Shown: piece after piece, positions 28,096 through 40,100 of the stretch | How the letters are laid out: each line of letters opens with the position of its first letter | Numbering within the stretch: the stretch's first letter is position 1 | Source: Baylisascaris procyonis | Taxonomy: Eukaryota > Nematoda > Chromadorea > Rhabditida > Ascarididae | Length of the DNA: 64,000 nt | Reading direction: 5' to 3' | Assembly (NCBI GenBank): GCA_037389465.1 | Contig: JAZARR010000188.1 | Span: forward strand, 2,073,501-2,137,500 | Program-made: the position numbers and the translations under genes | The notes under the pieces: model-generated | What the model saw: the letters and a program-made list of their open reading frames with translations, nothing else | Databases searched by the model: none | What the model was told of the DNA's origin: nothing

Positions 28096-28161
28096 CTAGT
28101 GCATTAGCAACAAAGCTGCAACTAGCCAAATTGCATGTCCGACTGATATATCTCTACTGCT
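28096..28161 (-). other. GPI-anchor attachment signal at the C-terminus
   Basis: The last 21 residues and stop: small residues around GVSSRD as possible cleavage site, a short polar spacer, and a hydrophobic tail AIWLVAALLLMH ending the protein. This is the layout expected of GPI-anchored proteins. The exact omega residue cannot be fixed by eye. Confidence 0.75.
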
Positions 28162-31100
28162 TACACCAGAAGTCGTGCTAATTGTCGTCGATGTTACTGG
28201 AGCAGTTGTCGTGGATTCAGTGGTAATTGTCGTTGTTGCTGGTGTAGTTGTCGTTGTTTCTGGAGTAGTTGTCGTGCTTTCTGGAGTTGTTGTTGTGGTT
28301 TCTGGAGTTGTTGTTGTGGTTTCTGGAGTTGTTGTCGTGGTTTCTGGAGTTGTTGTCGTGGTTTCTGGAGTTGTTGTCGTGGTTTCTGGAGTTGTTGTCG
28401 TGGTTTCTGGAGTTGTTGTCGTGGTTTCCGGAGTTGTTGTCGTGGTTTCTGGAGTTGTTGTCGTGGTTTCCGGAGTTGTTGTCGTGGTTTCTGGAGTTGT
28501 TGTCGTGGTTTCCGGAGTTGTTGTCGTGGTTTCTGGAGTTGTTGTCGTGGTTTCTGGAGTTGTTGTCGTGGTTTCTGGAGTTGTTGTCGTGGTTTCTGGA
28601 GTTGTTGTTGTGGTTTCTGGAGTTGTTGTCGTGGTTCCTGGAGTTGTTGTTGTGGTTTCTGGAGTTGTTGTCGTGGTTTCTGGAGTTGTTGTCGTGGTTT
28701 CTGGAGTTGTTGTCGTGGTTTCTGGAGTTGTTGTCGTGGTTTCTGGAGTTGTTGTCGTGGTTTCCGGAGTTGTTGTCGTGGTTTCTGGAGTTGTTGTCGT
28801 GGTTTCTGGAGTTGTTGTCGTGGTTTCTGGAGTTGTTGTCGTGGTTTCTGGAGTTGTTGTCGTGGTTTCTGGAGTTGTTGTCGTGGTTTCTGGAGTTGTC
28901 GTCGTGGTTTCTGGAGTTGTTGTCATGGTTTCTGGAGTTGTTGTCGTGGTTTCTGGAGTTGTTGTCGTGGTTTCTGGAGTTGTTGTCGTGGTTTCTGGAG
29001 TTGTTGTCGTGGTTTCGGGAGTTGTTGTCGTGGTTTCTGGAGTTGTTGTCGTAGTTTCTGGAGTTGTTGTCGTGGTTTCTGGAGTTGTTGTCGTGGTTTC
29101 TGGAGTTGTTGTCGTGGTTTCTGGAGTTGTTGTCGTGGTTTCTGGAGTTGTTGTCGTTGTTTCTGGAGTTGTTGTCGTGGTTTCTGGAGTTGTTGTCGTG
29201 GTTTCGGGAGTTGTTGCCGTGGTTTCTGGAGTTGTTGTCGTGGTTTCTGGAGTTGTTGTCGTGATTTCTGGAGTTGTTGTCGTGGTTTCTGGAGTTGTTG
29301 TCGTGGTTTCTGGAGTTGTTGTCGTGGTTTCTGGAGTAGTTGTCGTGGTTTCTGGAGTTGTTGTCGTGGTATCTGGAGTAGTTGTCGTGGTATCTGGAGT
29401 TGTTGTCGTGGTTTCTGGAGTTGTCGTCGTGGTTTCCGGAATTGTTGTCGTGGTTTCTGGAGTTGTTGTCGTGGTTTCTGGAGTTGTTGTCGTGGTTTCT
29501 AGAGTTGTTGTCGTGGTTTCCGGAGTTGTTGTCGTGGTTTCTGGAGTTGTTGTCGTGGTTTCTGGAGTTGTTGTCGTGGTTTCTGGAGTTGTTGTCGTGG
29601 TTTCTGGAGTTGTTGTCGTGGTTTCCGGAGTTGTTGTCGTGGTTTCTGGAGTTGTTGTCGTGGTTTCTGGAGTTGTTGTCGTGGTTTCTGGAGTTGTTGT
29701 CGTGGTTTCCGGAGTTGTTGTCGTGGTTTCTGGAGTTGTTGTCGTGGTTTCTGGAGTTGTTGTCGTGGTTTCCGGAGTTGTTGTCGTGGTTTCTGGAGTT
29801 GTTGTCGTGGTTTCCGGAGTTGTTGTCGTGGTTTCTGGAGTTGTTGTCGTGGTTTCTGGAGTTGTTGTCGTGGTTTCTGGAGTTGTTGTCGTGGTTTCTG
29901 GAGTTGTTGTCGTGGTTTCTGGAGTTGTTGTCGTGGTTTCTGGAGTTGTTGTCGTGGTTTCTGGAGTTGTTGTTGTGGTTTCCGGAGTTGTTGTCGTGGT
30001 TTCTGGAGTTGTTGTCGTGGTTTCCGGAGTTGTTGTCGTGGTTTCTGGAGTAGTTGTCGTGGTTTCCGGAGTTGTTGTCGTGGTTTCTGGAGTTGTTGTC
30101 ATGGTTTCCGGAGTTGTTGTCGTGGTTTCTGGAGTTGTTGTCGTGGTTTCTGGAGTTGTTGTTGTTGTTTCTGGAGTTGTTGTCGTGGTTTCTGGAGTTG
30201 TTGTCGTGGTTTCTGGAGTTATTGTCGTGGTTTCTGGAGTTGTTGTCGTGGTTTCTGGAGTTGTTGTCGTGGTTTCTGGAGTTGTTGTTGTTGTTTCTGG
30301 AGTTGTTGTTGTGGTTTCTGGAGTTGTTGTCGTTGTTTCTGGAGTTGTTGTCGTGGTTTCTGGAGTTGTTGTTGTGGTTTCTGGAGTTGTTGTCGTGGCT
30401 TCCGGAGTTGTTGTCGTGGTCTCTGGAGTTGTTGTCGTGGTTTCTGGAGTTGTTGTCGTGGTTTCTGGAGTTGTTGTCGTGGTTTCTGGAGTTGTTGTCG
30501 TGGTTTCTGGAGTTGTTGTCGTGGTTTCTGGAGTTGTTGTTGTTGTTTCTGGAGTTGTTGTTGTGGTTTCTGGAGTTGTTGTCGTTGTTTCTGGAGTTGT
30601 TGTCGTGGTTTCTGGAGTTGTTGTTGTGGTTTCTGGAGTTGTTGTCGTGGCTTCCGGAGTTGTTGTCGTGGTTTCTGGAGTTGTTGTCGTGGTTTCTGGA
30701 GTTGTTGTCGTGGTTTCTGGAGTTGTTGTCATGGATTCTGGAGTTGTTGTTGTGGTTTCTGGAGTTGTTGTCGTGGATTCTGGAGTTGTTGTTGTGGTTT
30801 CTGGAGTTGTTGTCGTGGTTTCTGGAGTTGTTGTCGTGGTTTCTGGAGTTGTTGTCGTGGTTTCTGGAGTTGTTGTCGTGGTTTCTGGAGTTGTTGTCGT
30901 GGTTTCTGGAGTTGTTGTCGTGGTTTCTGGAGTTGTTGTCGTGGTTTCCGGAGTTGTTGTCGTGGTTTCTGGACTAGTTGTCGTGGTTTCTGGAGTTGTT
31001 GTCGTGGTTTCTGGAGTTGTTGTCGTGGTTTCTGGAGTTGTTGTCGTGGTTTCCGGAGTTGTTGTCGTGGTTTCTGGAGTTGTTGTCGTGGTTTCCGGAG

Positions 31101-34100
31101 TTGTTGTCGTGGTTTCTGGAGTTGTTGTCGTGGTTTCTGGAGTTGTTGTCGTGGTTTCTGGAGTTGTTGTCGTGGTTTCTGGAGTTGTTGTCGTGGTTTC
31201 TGGAGTTGTTGTCGTGGTTTCTGGAGTTGTTGTCGTGGTTTCTGGAGTTGTTGTCGTGGTTTCTGGAGTTGTTGTCGTGGTTTCTGGAGTTGTTGTCGTT
31301 GTTTCTGGAGTTGTTGTCGTGGTTTCTGGAGTTGTTGTCGTGGTTTCGGGAGTTGTTGTCGTGGTTTCTGGAGTTGTTGTCGTGGTTTCTGGAGTTGTTG
31401 TCGTGGTTTCTGGAGTTGTTGTCGTGGTTTCTGGAGTTGTTGTCGTGGTTTCTGGAGTTGTTGTCGTGGTTTCTGGAGTTGTTGTCGTGGTTTCTGGAGT
31501 TGTTGTCGTAATTTCTGGAGTTGTTGTCGTGGTTTCTGGAGTTGTTGTCGTTGTTTCTGGAGTTGTTGTCGTGGTTTCTGGAGTTGTTGTCGTGGTTTCT
31601 GGAGTTGTTGTCGTGGTTTCGGGAGTTGTTGTCGTGGTTTCTGGAGTTGTTGTCGTGGTTTCCGGAGTTGTTGTCGTGGTTTCTGGAGTAGTTGTCGTGG
31701 TTTCTGGAGTTGTTGTCGTGGTGTCTGGAGTAGTTGTCGTGGTTTCTGGAGTTGTTGTCGTGGTTTCTGGAGTTGTCGTCGTGGTTTCCGGAGTTGTTGT
31801 CGTGGTTTCTGGAGTTGTTGTCGTGGTTTCTGGAGTTGTTGTCGTAGTTTCTGGAGTTGTTGTCGTGGTTTCTGGGGTTGTTGTCGTGGTTTCTGGAGTT
31901 GTTGTCGTGGTTTCTGGAGTTGTTGTCGTGGTTTCTGGAGTTGTTGTCGTGGTTTCTGGAGTTGTTGTCGTGGTTTCTGGAGTTGTTGTCGTGGTTTCTG
32001 GAGTTGTTGTCGTGATTTCAGGAGTTGTTGTTGTGGTTTCTGGAGTAGTTGTCGTGGTTTCTGGAGTTGTTGTCGTGGTGTCTGGAGTAGTTGTCGTGGT
32101 TTCTGGAGTTGTTGTCGTGGTTTCTGGAGTTGTCGTCGTGGTTTCCGGAGTTGTTGTCGTGGTTTCTGGAGTTGTTGTCGTGGTTTCTGGAGTTGTTGTC
32201 GTGGTTTCTGGAGTTGTTGTCGTGGTTTCTGGGGTTGTTGTCGTGGTTTCTGGAGTTGTTGTTGCGGTTTCCGGAGTTGTTGTCGTGGTTTCTGGAGTTG
32301 TTGTCGTGGTTTCTGGAGTTGTTCTCGTGGTTTCTGGAGTTGTTGTCGTGGTTTCCGGAGTTGTTGTCGTGGTTTCAGGAGTTGTTGTCGTGGTTTCTGG
32401 AGTTGTTGTCGTGGTTTCTGGAGTTGTTGTCGTGGTTTCTGGAGTTGTTGTCGTGGTTTCTGGAGTTGTTGTCGTGGTTTCTGGAGTTGTTGTCGTGGTT
32501 TCCGGAGTTGTTGTCGTGGTTTCTGGAGTAGTTGTCGTGGTTTCTGGAGTTGTTGTCGTGGTGTCTGGAGTAGTTGTCGTGGTTTCCGGAGTTGTTGTCG
32601 TGGTTTCTGGAGTTGTTGTCGTGGTTTCCGGAGTTGTTGTCGTGGTTTCTGGAGTTGTTGTCGTGGTTTCTGGAGTTGTTGTCGTGGTTTCTGGAGTTGT
32701 TGTCGTGGTTTCTGGAGTTGTTGTCGTGGTTTCTGGAGTTGTTGTCGTGGTTTCTGGAGTTGTTGTCGTGGTTTCTGGAGTTGTTGTCGTGGTTTCTGGA
32801 GTTGTTGTCGTGGATTCTGGAGTTGTTGTTGTGGTTTCTGGAGTTGTTGTCGTGGATTCTGGAGTTGTTGTTGTGGTTTCTGGAGTTGTTGTCGTGGTTT
32901 CTGGAGTTGTTGTCGTGGTTTCTGGAGTTGTTGTCGTGGTTTCTGGAGTTGTTGTCGTGGTTTCTGGAGTTGTTGTCGTGGTTTCTGGAGTTGTTGTCGT
33001 GGTTTCTGGAGTTGTTGTCGTGGTTTCCGGAGTTGTTGTCGTGGTTTCTGGACTAGTTGTCGTGGTTTCTGGAGTTGTTGTCGTGGTTTCTGGAGTTGTT
33101 GTCGTGGTTTCTGGAGTTGTTGTCGTGGTTTCCGGAGTTGTTGTCGTGGTTTCTGGAGTTGTTGTCGTGGTTTCCGGAGTTGTTGTCGTGGTTTCTGGAG
33201 TTGTTGTCGTGGTTTCTGGAGTTGTTGTCGTGGTTTCTGGAGTTGTTGTCGTGGTTTCTGGAGTTGTTGTCGTGGTTTCTGGAGTTGTTGTCGTGGTTTC
33301 TGGAGTTGTTGTCGTGGTTTCTGGAGTTGTTGTCGTGGTTTCTGGAGTTGTTGTCGTGGTTTCTGGAGTTGTTGTCGTGGTTTCTGGAGTTGTTGTCGTT
33401 GTTTCTGGAGTTGTTGTCGTGGTTTCTGGAGTTGTTGTCGTGGTTTCGGGAGTTGTTGTCGTGGTTTCTGGAGTTGTTGTCGTGGTTTCTGGAGTTGTTG
33501 TCGTGGTTTCTGGAGTTGTTGTCGTGGTTTCTGGAGTTGTTGTCGTGGTTTCTGGAGTTGTTGTCGTGGTTTCTGGAGTTGTTGTCGTGGTTTCTGGAGT
33601 TGTTGTCGTAATTTCTGGAGTTGTTGTCGTGGTTTCTGGAGTTGTTGTCGTTGTTTCTGGAGTTGTTGTCGTGGTTTCTGGAGTTGTTGTCGTGGTTTCG
33701 GGAGTTGTTGTCGTGGTTTCTGGAGTTGTTGTCGTGGTTTCCGGAGTTGTTGTCGTGGTTTCTGGAGTAGTTGTCGTGGTTTCTGGAGTTGTTGTCGTGG
33801 TGTCTGGAGTAGTTGTCGTGGTTTCTGGAGTTGTTGTCGTGGTTTCTGGAGTTGTCGTCGTGGTTTCCGGAGTTGTTGTCGTGGTTTCTGGAGTTGTTGT
33901 CGTGGTTTCTGGAGTTGTTGTCGTAGTTTCTGGAGTTGTTGTCGTGGTTTCTGGGGTTGTTGTCGTGGTTTCTGGAGTTGTTGTCGTGGTTTCTGGAGTT
34001 GTTGTCGTGGTTTCTGGAGTTGTTGTCGTGGTTTCTGGAGTTGTTGTCGTGGTTTCTGGAGTTGTTGTCGTGGTTTCTGGAGTTGTTGTCGTGATTTCAG

Positions 34101-37100
34101 GAGTTGTTGTTGTGGTTTCTGGAGTAGTTGTCGTGGTTTCTGGAGTTGTTGTCGTGGTGTCTGGAGTAGTTGTCGTGGTTTCTGGAGTTGTTGTCGTGGT
34201 TTCTGGAGTTGTCGTCGTGGTTTCCGGAGTTGTTGTCGTGGTTTCTGGAGTTGTTGTCGTGGTTTCTGGAGTTGTTGTCGTGGTTTCTGGAGTTGTTGTC
34301 GTGGTTTCTGGGGTTGTTGTCGTGGTTTCTGGAGTTGTTGTTGCGGTTTCCGGAGTTGTTGTCGTGGTTTCTGGAGTTGTTGTCGTGGTTTCTGGAGTTG
34401 TTGTCGTGGTTTCTGGAGTTGTTGTCGTGGTTTCCGGAGTTGTTGTCGTGGTTTCAGGAGTTGTTGTCGTGGTTTCTGGAGTTGTTGTCGTGGTTTCTGG
34501 AGTTGTTGTCGTGGTTTCTGGAGTTGTTGTCGTGGTTTCTGGAGTTGTTGTCGTGGTTTCTGGAGTTGTTGTCGTGGTTTCCGGAGTTGTTGTCGTGGTT
34601 TCTGGAGTAGTTGTCGTGGTTTCTGGAGTTGTTGTCGTGGTGTCTGGAGTAGTTGTCGTGGTTTCCGGAGTTGTTGTCGTGGTTTCTGGAGTTGTTGTCG
34701 TGGTTTCCGGAGTTGTTGTCGTGGTTTCTGGAGTTGTTGTCGTGGTTTCTGGAGTTGTTGTCGTGGTTTCTGGAGTTGTTGTCGTGGTTTCTGGAGTTGT
34801 TGTCGTGGTTTCTGGAGTTGTTGTCGTGGTTTCTGGAGTTGTTGTCGTGGTTTCTGGAGTTGTTGTCGTGGTTTCTGGAGTTGTTGTCGTGGATTCTGGA
34901 GTTGTTGTTGTGGTTTCTGGAGTTGTTGTCGTGGATTCTGGAGTTGTTGTTGTGGTTTCTGGAGTTGTTGTCGTGGTTTCTGGAGTTGTTGTCGTGGTTT
35001 CTGGAGTTGTTGTCGTGGTTTCTGGAGTTGTTGTCGTGGTTTCTGGAGTTGTTGTCGTGGTTTCTGGAGTTGTTGTCGTGGTTTCTGGAGTTGTTGTCGT
35101 GGTTTCCGGAGTTGTTGTCGTGGTTTCTGGACTAGTTGTCGTGGTTTCTGGAGTTGTTGTCGTGGTTTCTGGAGTTGTTGTCGTGGTTTCTGGAGTTGTT
35201 GTCGTGGTTTCCGGAGTTGTTGTCGTGGTTTCTGGAGTTGTTGTCGTGGTTTCCGGAGTTGTTGTCGTGGTTTCTGGAGTTGTTGTCGTGGTTTCTGGAG
35301 TTGTTGTCGTGGTTTCTGGAGTTGTTGTCGTGGTTTCTGGAGTTGTTGTCGTGGTTTCTGGAGTTGTTGTCGTGGTTTCTGGAGTTGTTGTCGTGGTTTC
35401 TGGAGTTGTTGTCGTGGTTTCTGGAGTTGTTGTCGTGGTTTCTGGAGTTGTTGTCGTGGTTTCTGGAGTTGTTGTCGTTGTTTCTGGAGTTGTTGTCGTG
35501 GTTTCTGGAGTTGTTGTCGTGGTTTCGGGAGTTGTTGTCGTGGTTTCTGGAGTTGTTGTCGTGGTTTCTGGAGTTGTTGTCGTGGTTTCTGGAGTTGTTG
35601 TCGTGGTTTCTGGAGTTGTTGTCGTGGTTTCTGGAGTTGTTGTCGTGGTTTCTGGAGTTGTTGTCGTAATTTCTGGAGTTGTTGTCGTGGTTTCTGGAGT
35701 TGTTGTCGTTGTTTCTGGAGTTGTTGTCGTGGTTTCTGGAGTTGTTCTCGTGGTTTCGGGAGTTGTTGTCGTGGTTTCTGGAGTTGTTGTCGTGGTTTCC
35801 GGAGTTGTTGTCGTGGTTTCTGGAGTAGTTGTCGTGGTTTCTGGAGTTGTTGTCGTGGTGTCTGGAGTAGTTGTCGTGGTTTCTGGAGTTGTTGTCGTGG
35901 TTTCTGGAGTTGTCGTCGTGGTTTCCGGAGTTGTTGTCGTGGTTTCTGGAGTTGTTGTCGTGGTTTCTGGAGTTGTTGTCGTAGTTTCTGGAGTTGTTGT
36001 CGTTGTTTCTGGGGTTGTTGTCGTGGTTTCTGGGGTTGTTGTCGTGGTTTCTGGAGTTGTTGTCGTGGTTTCTGGAGTTGTTGTCGTGGTTTCTGGAGTT
36101 GTTGTCGTGGTTTCTGGAGTTGTTGTCGTGGTTTCTGGAGTTGTTGTCGTGGTTTCTGGAGTTGTTGTCGTGATTTCAGGAGTTGTTGTTGTGGTTTCTG
36201 GAGTAGTTGTCGTGGTTTCTGGAGTTGTTGTCGTGGTGTCTGGAGTAGTTGTCGTGGTTTCTGGAGTTGTTGTCGTGGTTTCTGGAGTTGTCGTCGTGGT
36301 TTCCGGAGTTGTTGTCGTGGTTTCCGGAGTTGTTGTCGTGGTTTCTGGACTAGTTGTCGTGGTTTCTGGAGTTGTTGTCGTGGTTTCTGGAGTTGTTGTC
36401 GTGGTTTCTGGAGTTGTTGTCGTGGTTTCCGGAGTTGTTGTCGTGGTTTCTGGAGTTGTTGTCGTGGTTTCTGGAGTTGTTGTCGTGGTTTCTGGAGTTG
36501 TTGTCGTGGTTTCCGGAGTTGTTGTCGTGGTTTCTGGAGTTGTTGTCGTGGTTTCCGGAGTTGTTGTCGTGGTTTCTGGAGTAGTTGTCGTGGTTTCTGG
36601 AGTAGTTGTCGTGGTGTCTGGAGTAGTTGTCGTGGTTTCCGGAGTTGTTGTCGTGGTTTCTGGAGTTGTTGTCGTGGTTTCCGGAGTTGTTGTCGTGGTT
36701 TCTGGAGTTGTTGTCGTGGTTTCTGGAGTTGTTGTCGTGGTTTCTGGAGTTGTTGTCGTGGTTTCCGGAGTTGTTGTCGTGGTTTCTGGAGTAGTTGTCG
36801 TGGTTTCTGGAGTAGTTGTCGTGGTGTCTGGAGTAGTTGTCGTGGTTTCCGGAGTTGTTGTCGTGGTTTCTGGAGTTGTTGTCGTGGTTTCCGGAGTTGT
36901 TGTCGTGGTTTCTGGAGTTGTTGTCGTGGTTTCTGGAGTTGTTGTCGTGGTTTCTGGAGTTGTTGTCGTGGTTTCTGGAGTTGTTGTCGTGGTTTCTGGA
37001 GTTGTTGTCGTGGTTTCTGGAGTTGTTGTCGTGGTTTCTGGAGTTGTTGTCGTGGTTTCTGGAGTTGTTGTCGTGGATTCTGGAGTTGTTGTTGTGGTTT

Positions 37101-40100
37101 CTGGAGTTGTTGTCGTGGATTCTGGAGTTGTTGTTGTGGTTTCTGGAGTTGTTGTCGTGGTTTCTGGAGTTGTTGTCGTGGTTTCTGGAGTTGTTGTCGT
37201 GGTTTCTGGAGTTGTTGTCGTGGTTTCTGGAGTTGTTGTCGTGGTTTCTGGAGTTGTTGTCGTGGTTTCTGGAGTTGTTGTCGTGGTTTCCGGAGTTGTT
37301 GTCGTGGTTTCTGGACTAGTTGTCGTGGTTTCTGGAGTTGTTGTCGTGGTTTCTGGAGTTGTTGTCGTGGTTTCTGGAGTTGTTGTCGTGGTTTCCGGAG
37401 TTGTTGTCGTGGTTTCTGGAGTTGTTGTCGTGGTTTCCGGAGTTGTTGTCGTGGTTTCTGGAGTTGTTGTCGTGGTTTCTGGAGTTGTTGTCGTGGTTTC
37501 TGGAGTTGTTGTCGTGGTTTCTGGAGTTGTTGTCGTGGTTTCTGGAGTTGTTGTCGTGGTTTCTGGAGTTGTTGTCGTGGTTTCTGGAGTTGTTGTCGTG
37601 GTTTCTGGAGTTGTTGTCGTGGTTTCTGGAGTTGTTGTCGTGGTTTCTGGAGTTGTTGTCGTGGTTTCTGGAGTTGTTGTTGTGGTTTCTGGAGTTGTTG
37701 TCGTTGTTTCTGGAGTTGTTGTCGTGGTTTCTGGAGTTGTTGTCGTGGTTTCGGGAGTTGTTGTCGTGGTTTCTGGAGTTGTTGTCGTGGTTTCTGGAGT
37801 TGTTGTCGTGGTTTCTGGAGTTGTTGTCGTGGTTTCTGGAGTTGTTGTCGTGGTTTCTGGAGTTGTTGTCGTGGTTTCTGGAGTTGTTGTCGTGGTTTCT
37901 GGAGTTGTTGTCGTAATTTCTGGAGTTGTTGTCGTGGTTTCTGGAGTTGTTGTCGTTGTTTCTGGAGTTGTTGTCGTGGTTTCTGGAGTTGTTGTCGTGG
38001 TTTCGGGAGTTGTTGTCGTGGTTTCTGGAGTTGTTGTCGTGGTTTCCGGAGTTGTTGTCGTGGTTTCTGGAGTAGTTGTCGTGGTTTCTGGAGTTGTTGT
38101 CGTGGTGTCTGGAGTAGTTGTCGTGGTTTCTGGAGTTGTTGTCGTGGTTTCTGGAGTTGTCGTCGTGGTTTCCGGAGTTGTTGTCGTGGTTTCTGGAGTT
38201 GTTGTCGTGGTTTCTGGAGTTGTTGTCGTAGTTTCTGGAGTTGTTGTCGTGGTTTCTGGGGTTGTTGTCGTGGTTTCTGGAGTTGTTGTCGTGGTTTCTG
38301 GAGTTGTTGTCGTGGTTTCTGGAGTTGTTGTCGTGGTTTCTGGAGTTGTTGTCGTGGTTTCTGGAGTTGTTGTCGTGGTTTCTGGAGTTGTTGTCGTGAT
38401 TTCAGGAGTTGTTGTTGTGGTTTCTGGAGTAGTTGTCGTGGTTTCTGGAGTTGTTGTCGTGGTGTCTGGAGTAGTTGTCGTGGTTTCTGGAGTTGTTGTC
38501 GTGGTTTCTGGAGTTGTCGTCGTGGTTTCCGGAGTTGTTGTCGTGGTTTCTGGAGTTGTTGTCGTGGTTTCTGGAGTTGTTGTCGTGGTTTCTGGAGTTG
38601 TTGTCGTGGTTTCTGGGGTTGTTGTCGTGGTTTCTGGAGTTGTTGTTGCGGTTTCCGGAGTTGTTGTCGTGGTTTCTGGAGTTGTTGTCGTGGTTTCTGG
38701 AGTTGTTGTCGTGGTTTCTGGAGTTGTTGTCGTGGTTTCCGGAGTTGTTGTCGTGGTTTCAGGAGTTGTTGTCGTGGTTTCTGGAGTTGTTGTCGTGGTT
38801 TCTGGAGTTGTTGTCGTGGTTTCTGGAGTTGTTGTCGTGGTTTCTGGAGTTGTTGTCGTGGTTTCTGGAGTTGTTGTCGTGGTTTCCGGAGTTGTTGTCG
38901 TGGTTTCTGGAGTAGTTGTCGTGGTTTCTGGAGTTGTTGTCGTGGTGTCTGGAGTAGTTGTCGTGGTTTCCGGAGTTGTTGTCGTGGTTTCTGGAGTTGT
39001 TGTCGTGGTTTCCGGAGTTGTTGTCGTGGTTTCTGGAGTTGTTGTCGTGGTTTCTGGAGTTGTTGTCGTGGTTTCTGGAGTTGTTGTCGTGGTTTCTGGA
39101 GTTGTTGTCGTGGTTTCTGGAGTTGTTGTCGTGGTTTCTGGAGTTGTTGTCGTGGTTTCTGGAGTTGTTGTCGTGGATTCTGGAGTTGTTGTCGTGGATT
39201 CTGGAGTTGTTGTCGTGGATTCTGGAGTTGTTGTCGTGGTTTCTGGAGTTGTTGTCGTGGTTTCTGGAGTTGTTGTCGTGGTTTCTGGAGTTGTTGTCGT
39301 GGTTTCTGGAGTTGTTGTCGTGGTTTCTGGAGTTGTTGTCGTGGTTTCTGGAGTTGTTGTCGTGGTTTCCGGAGTTGTTGTCGTGGTTTCTGGACTAGTT
39401 GTCGTGGTTTCTGGAGTTGTTGTCGCGGTTTCTGGAGTTGTTGTCGTGGTTTCTGGAGTTGTTGTCGTGGTTTCCGGAGTTGTTGCCGTGGTTTCTGGAG
39501 TTGTTGTCGTGGTTTCCGGAGTTGTTGTCGTGGTTTCTGGAGTTGTTGTCGTGGTTTCTGGAGTTGTTGTCGTGGTTTCTGGAGTTGTTGTCGTGGTTTC
39601 TGGAGTTGTTGTCGTGGTTTCTGGAGTTGTTGTCGTGGTTTCTGGAGTTGTTGTCGTGGTTTCTGGAGTTGTTGTCGTGGTTTCTGGAGTTGTTGTCGTG
39701 GTTTCTGGAGTTGTTGTCGTGGTTTCTGGAGTTGTTGTCGTGGTTTCTGGAGTTGTTGTCGTTGTTTCTGGAGTTGTTGTCGTGGTTTCGGGAGTTGTTG
39801 TCGTGGTTTCGGGAGTTGTTGTCGTGGTTTCTGGAGTTGTTGTCGTGGTTTCTGGAGTTGTTGTCGTGGTTTCTGGAGTTGTTGTCGTGGTTTCTGGAGT
39901 TGTTGTCGTGGTTTCTGGAGTTGTTGTCGTGGTTTCTGGAGTTGTTGTCGTGGTTTCTGGAGTTGTTGTCGTAATTTCTGGAGTTGTTGTCGTTGTTTCT
40001 GGAGTTGTTGTCGTGGTTTCTGGAGTTGTTGTCGTGGTTTCGGGAGTTGTTGTCGTGGTTTCTGGAGTTGTTGTCGTGGTTTCTGGAGTTGTCGTCGTGG